Source: Comamonas odontotermitis (GTDB lineage: Bacteria > Pseudomonadota > Gammaproteobacteria > Burkholderiales > Burkholderiaceae_C). From it: a DNA stretch of 64,000 nt. Below the pieces are notes generated by a model. The model was not told the DNA's origin, ran no database searches, and saw nothing but the letters and a program-made list of their open reading frames with translations. The translations under genes and the position numbers were made by a program. The stretch covers positions 62,001 to 126,000 of the forward strand of contig NZ_JACHKZ010000001.1 in NCBI RefSeq assembly GCF_014207855.1, read 5' to 3'. This document shows positions 60,785 to 64,000 of the stretch, piece by piece. Position 1 is the first letter of the stretch. Every line of letters begins with the position of its first letter.

Positions 60785-62050
60785 TTAACAGTACATATAG
60801 TCCCGGGTGAATGGGTAATGCGATTGTGCACCACGGATGCTACCAGTGGTCATGGATCCGTCCGGCACAACGGCCAGCATCTGGTGCAGGGCCGTCCAGC
60901 CGCGCTCAAACCCCGTCGCACAACCGGCCAGATAGAGGCGGTAGGCGCGCAGGGTTTTGGCGGCCTGCTCGGGACTGCTTTTTTGCGACAGCACCTGCAG
61001 CGCCGACTCCAGCTGCGCCTCCAGCGCGTCGGACCAGGCCCAGAGCGTCTTGGCATAGTGCGGGCGCAGATTGTCCGCGTCCACCATCTCCCAGCCTGCA
61101 TTGGCCATCTCCTGCTGCACCACGCTCACATGCAGCAGCTCGCCGCCGGGGAAAATGTATTTCTCGATGAATTCGCCCATGCCCGCGCCCAGCTGTTCGT
61201 TGTCAGTGCCACCGGCGGTGATGCCATGGTTCATCAGCAGACCCCCAGGCTTGATCAGGCTCTTGAGGGTGGCAAAGTACTCGTGCATGTGGGCCCGGCC
61301 CACGTGCTCGAACATGCCAACCGAGGCAACCTTGTCAAACGGCTCGGTCGTCTTGAGCTGGCGATAATCCATCAGCAGCATCTGCACACGGTCTTGCAGG
61401 CCCTTCTGTGCAATCAACTGGTTGACGTAGGCATGCTGGTTTCTGGACAGCGTAATGCCCGTGCCCTGAATGCCGTAATGCTCTGCTGCCCACAACAGCA
61501 GGCCGCCCCAGCCCGCGCCCACATCCAGAAAGCGCTCTCCGGCCTGCAGGCGCAGCTTGCGGCAGATCAGATCGAGCTTGGCCTCCTGGGCCTGCGCCAC
61601 AGTGAAATCGGGCTGGGCGTAATACGCACACGAGTAGACACGGCGCGGATCGAGCCACAGCGCATAGAACTCGTCGGAGACGTCGTAATGGAACTGGATC
61701 TGCTCCGAATCCTTGGTCAGGGTGTGCAGGGCCGCCGAGCGTGAGCGCGCCAGCAGGCGGCTCCACCAGGTGGAGCGAGCCGCCACCGGGTCCGACGGCA
61801 TCAGCGCCACGGCCGCAGCCATGGCATCGCGCATGCTGCCATCGATCTCGACATCCCCTTCCACGATATAAGAGCCTACGATTCCAATATCGCCAGACGC
61901 CAGCGCCGCGAGCGATTTGGCGCTGCGGCAATGCAGGCGCAGCTGTGCTTCATGGGGATTGGCGATCCACTCGCCCGAGGGAAGCGCAATGGCGACTGCC
62001 ACGGGCAGGCCCGACAGCTTCGCCTCCAATTGGGACTGCAGCATGTTCAT
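60785..62050 (-). CDS. cfa: Cyclopropane-fatty-acyl-phospholipid synthase family protein
   Basis: A 421-residue SAM-dependent enzyme that adds a methylene bridge to unsaturated acyl chains of membrane phospholipids. The SAM motif is FLDVGAGWGGLLLWAAEHYG and the following block GITLSRNQHAYVNQLIA is typical. YSCAYYAQPDFTVAQAQEAKLD resembles the substrate region of Cfa. The N-terminal about 110 residues match the lipid-binding domain. Some relatives act on other lipids, so the exact product is inferred. It depends on unsaturated fatty acids made by FabA/FabB encoded at the window start. Confidence 0.93.
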   Translation of the reverse strand: MNMLQSQLEAKLSGLPVAVAIALPSGEWIANPHEAQLRLHCRSAKSLAALASGDIGIVGSYIVEGDVEIDGSMRDAMAAAVALMPSDPVAARSTWWSRLLARSRSAALHTLTKDSEQIQFHYDVSDEFYALWLDPRRVYSCAYYAQPDFTVAQAQEAKLDLICRKLRLQAGERFLDVGAGWGGLLLWAAEHYGIQGTGITLSRNQHAYVNQLIAQKGLQDRVQMLLMDYRQLKTTEPFDKVASVGMFEHVGRAHMHEYFATLKSLIKPGGLLMNHGITAGGTDNEQLGAGMGEFIEKYIFPGGELLHVSVVQQEMANAGWEMVDADNLRPHYAKTLWAWSDALEAQLESALQVLSQKSSPEQAAKTLRAYRLYLAGCATGFERGWTALHQMLAVVPDGSMTTGSIRGAQSHYPFTRDYMYC

Positions 62051-62123
62051 GGCACCTCATTTTGGTGAGCAAACATGTCCCGTCAATGGCATTTGTCTGA
62101 CATTGCCACGCTACATTGCAGCC

Positions 62124-62693
62124 ATGACCTCATTCACACACCCTTGCGACGATCTGCTGGCGCTTTGCATGGCGCAATGGCCCACGCGCGACTGGGTCTG
62201 GCTGGACATCGGTGCCGATCACAGCACGGTCAGGCGCCAACACAGGGATGACGCTCTTGCCCACGCATTGCCCATTGGCAGCGCCAGCCTGGCAAGGCGT
62301 TGCCTGCGCCACAACCCGCCCGATGATGCCGATGTGGAAGCGGCGATCGCCACCGTGGAAGACATGGTGATGCCCCTGGTACGCGCCTGGCCTGCACCCT
62401 TGCCCCAGACAAGCCTGCTGTGCACCGCGCCCGAGATGGCGTCACTGGTCCAGCAATTGGCCACGCCTGCCGATGTCTCCGAGGCAACAGCGGCGTTGCT
62501 TTTGTACTCCATCGATGCGGTAGAGGCCTGGTTTAACCGTTACGCCGATACGGTCATGGGCGGCCCGCAGCGGGGCCTGGCACTCAGCCATGCGCAGATT
62601 GCCTTGCTCATCATCGTGCGCGAATGCCTGCACCACTGGGGCATGCAGACCCTGGCAGTGCTGGAGGAAAGCCACGACCAGGCCACCAGATAG
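62124..62693 (+). CDS. Hypothetical protein divergent from cfa
   Basis: No family recognised. The 189-residue product has no signal peptide; it is mostly helical, with an acidic middle (NPPDDADVEAAIATVEDMV) and a C-terminal helix pair (LSHAQIALLIIVRECLHHWG). ATG 62124 has no good ribosome-binding site, but longer starts run into the cfa promoter region. It shares a 73-base divergent spacer with cfa and converges on the M14-like peptidase gene with only eight bases between stops. Confidence 0.65.
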   Translation: MTSFTHPCDDLLALCMAQWPTRDWVWLDIGADHSTVRRQHRDDALAHALPIGSASLARRCLRHNPPDDADVEAAIATVEDMVMPLVRAWPAPLPQTSLLCTAPEMASLVQQLATPADVSEATAALLLYSIDAVEAWFNRYADTVMGGPQRGLALSHAQIALLIIVRECLHHWGMQTLAVLEESHDQATR

Positions 62694-62701
62694 CCAGATA
62701 A

Positions 62702-63799
62702 TCAGGCAGACAGGCCATCCACCGCCTGGAACATTGCCTGCCGCGCCTGGCTCACGATCTGGGCCATCCAGGCCTCGCGCTCGTCATAGAACGCCGCGCG
62801 CATCTGCTGGTGAATGGCAACGCGCTGCGCGCTCGGTGCATCAGGGTGGTTGTGCACCCAGTGGTCGGCGCGGATGGCGCCCGTGGTCTCAAGCACCGGC
62901 ACGGTACCGTATTCCAACGCAATGCCGGTGAACTCGGCCTGCGGGCATTCCTGCACCGCACTGTTCCACAGCAGGCCCGTAAGAGGCGGCGATGACGAAC
63001 TGCCATCGTCCAGCGAAGTGACGGGCGTGGCACCACCGCCATCCCACCAGCGGCGCGCCCGCGCCAGCATCTGCGCGTCATTCGGTCCGGTGAAGATGCG
63101 CTCGCCATAGCCGTTGGGCCCCAGGCCGGTGTGGATATCGATCCAGGCCAGCTGACGCACCTGGCCACCATGCTTGCGCAGCACCTGACGGATGGTACGG
63201 TTGCTCCAGGTAGGCGCATGGCCGCCGAAGAAGACGCCCGTCGGATGCTGGTACTGGCCCTGGCCGACAGCGCCCTGCCACGCACGCTGGCCACGCTCGG
63301 CGATATAGCGGTCAATCGCCTGCTGCACGGCGGGCGTGGGTGGCCATTGCGCGGGCAGGATCAGGTCCTGCACCTCGTCATAGGCGGGATTGGTGGGCAG
63401 GGGCTGGTTGAAGTCGATAAAGTTGCGGTTCAGGTCGACGTTCTCATGCGTGACCCGGCGGCCATACGAGAAGCCATGCGGGTTGAGCGCATGCACATAG
63501 AGCACCGCCACGCCCGCGTCACGTGCCTTCTGCAGCCATTCCTCGTCATGCAGTGCATACACCTGCACGCCACTGCCGCAATAGCCTTCGATGCCATGGC
63601 AGGCGCTGCTGACGATGAGCAGCCTCTCCGCATCCAGGACTCCAGCGCGCGCCACATCCATCGCCAGCGTCTCGTCTTCGGCGCCATCTTCGGGATGGTT
63701 GTGCGATTCGACCTGCAACCCCGCCAGCACAGCGGCCTCCAAAAATTTAACGCGCGCCTTCGCGTAGCTGGTGGAAAACGCATCGCGGATACCCATCAT
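62702..63799 (-). CDS. M14-like metallopeptidase (DUF2817 family)
   Basis: A 365-residue protein of the carboxypeptidase-like DUF2817 group. The zinc-site region shows VSSACHGIEGYCGSG (His and Glu), followed by NVDLNRNFIDFNQP (the conserved N-x-x-L-N-R-N-F) and AWIDIHTGLGPNG (later His). Glu in IALEYGTVP may be catalytic. No signal peptide is present. ATG 63799 is preceded by a GGGGG; ATG 63796 is next. Substrate unknown, perhaps small peptides or amide-linked compounds. Confidence 0.88.
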   Translation of the reverse strand: MMGIRDAFSTSYAKARVKFLEAAVLAGLQVESHNHPEDGAEDETLAMDVARAGVLDAERLLIVSSACHGIEGYCGSGVQVYALHDEEWLQKARDAGVAVLYVHALNPHGFSYGRRVTHENVDLNRNFIDFNQPLPTNPAYDEVQDLILPAQWPPTPAVQQAIDRYIAERGQRAWQGAVGQGQYQHPTGVFFGGHAPTWSNRTIRQVLRKHGGQVRQLAWIDIHTGLGPNGYGERIFTGPNDAQMLARARRWWDGGGATPVTSLDDGSSSSPPLTGLLWNSAVQECPQAEFTGIALEYGTVPVLETTGAIRADHWVHNHPDAPSAQRVAIHQQMRAAFYDEREAWMAQIVSQARQAMFQAVDGLSA

Positions 63800-64000
63800 G
63801 TCTGCCCCCTGTTGGTGGTGGTTGGAAAAATGGCCCTCAACGCGCCTCACCGGGTTTCGGATCGCGGCGCACCCGAAAGAGGCGTCTGTCGCGCTGGGCA
63901 ATCTTCATCAAAAAAAGAGAGCGCATGGCAGTTGGCCATATTGAACTTCAACACCTTTTAGCATTAAAAATCAATCACAAAGAGCGCGATAAGCGATGCT

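Overview
The window looks like chromosome of a Comamonadaceae member (Burkholderiales), probably Comamonas or a close relative. The call rests on protein content: four orphan Bug/TctC periplasmic receptors, FabA/FabB of beta-proteobacterial type, a split glyQ/glyS, exosortase H with an IPTL-type substrate, and high-GC coding with short intergenic repeats that resemble those of this family. Genus is inferred, not proven. No rRNA, tRNA, CRISPR array, prophage or transposase gene was found.

Layout. 1-2315: end of lnt, then fabA-fabB. 2441-3984: a membrane protein and an MBL-fold hydrolase. 4409-8224: phenylalanine/tyrosine catabolism (hppD, a Bug receptor, phhA) with a divergent Lrp/AsnC regulator. 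8220-8565: a MITE-like element. 8810-12814: a GNAT protein, then a secreted subtilase with an IPTL-CTERM-like tail and a small secreted partner. 12927-16210: sulfatase and Bug receptor with a divergent MarR regulator. 16284-30080: cobalamin region. A cobalamin riboswitch (29850-30078, minus) heads a nine-gene unit: TonB receptor, ABC importer (btuF, btuC, btuD), degenerate CbiX-ferredoxin protein, CobW, CobN and ChlI/ChlD-like chelatase subunits. A second B12-type binding protein lies on the other strand at the far end. 30264-35791: hemE, a GmhB-like protein that has lost its catalytic residues, and glyS and glyQ with a membrane hydrolase gene between them. 36084-45029: CoA-transferase with an IclR regulator, YnfA, DAHP synthase, a guanidinium exporter under a guanidine-II riboswitch, a PIN-domain protein, an rRNA methyltransferase and an SrkA-like kinase. 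45241-47256: a glycine/valine-rich lipoprotein and the exosortase H pair. 47702-49645: htpG with a sigma-32-like promoter. 49945-55632: six overlapping or closely spaced genes for a surface-fibre-like system (outer-membrane protein, four small secreted proteins, PapD-like chaperone), preceded by AT-rich DNA with repeated TTACAAAT boxes. 55742-63799: amidase, a protein of three Myb-like repeats, two Bug receptors, DUF1840, cyclopropane fatty acid synthase and an M14-like peptidase.

The genes connect in several ways. Exosortase H (46702-47256) very likely processes the subtilase some 35 kb away. The B12 operon couples outer-membrane uptake, ABC import and cobalt insertion. The fibre-like operon does not look like a textbook chaperone-usher locus and is the best candidate here for an under-described system. 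Three intergenic repeat families are visible. One sits between the guanidine-II aptamer and the gene it should control.
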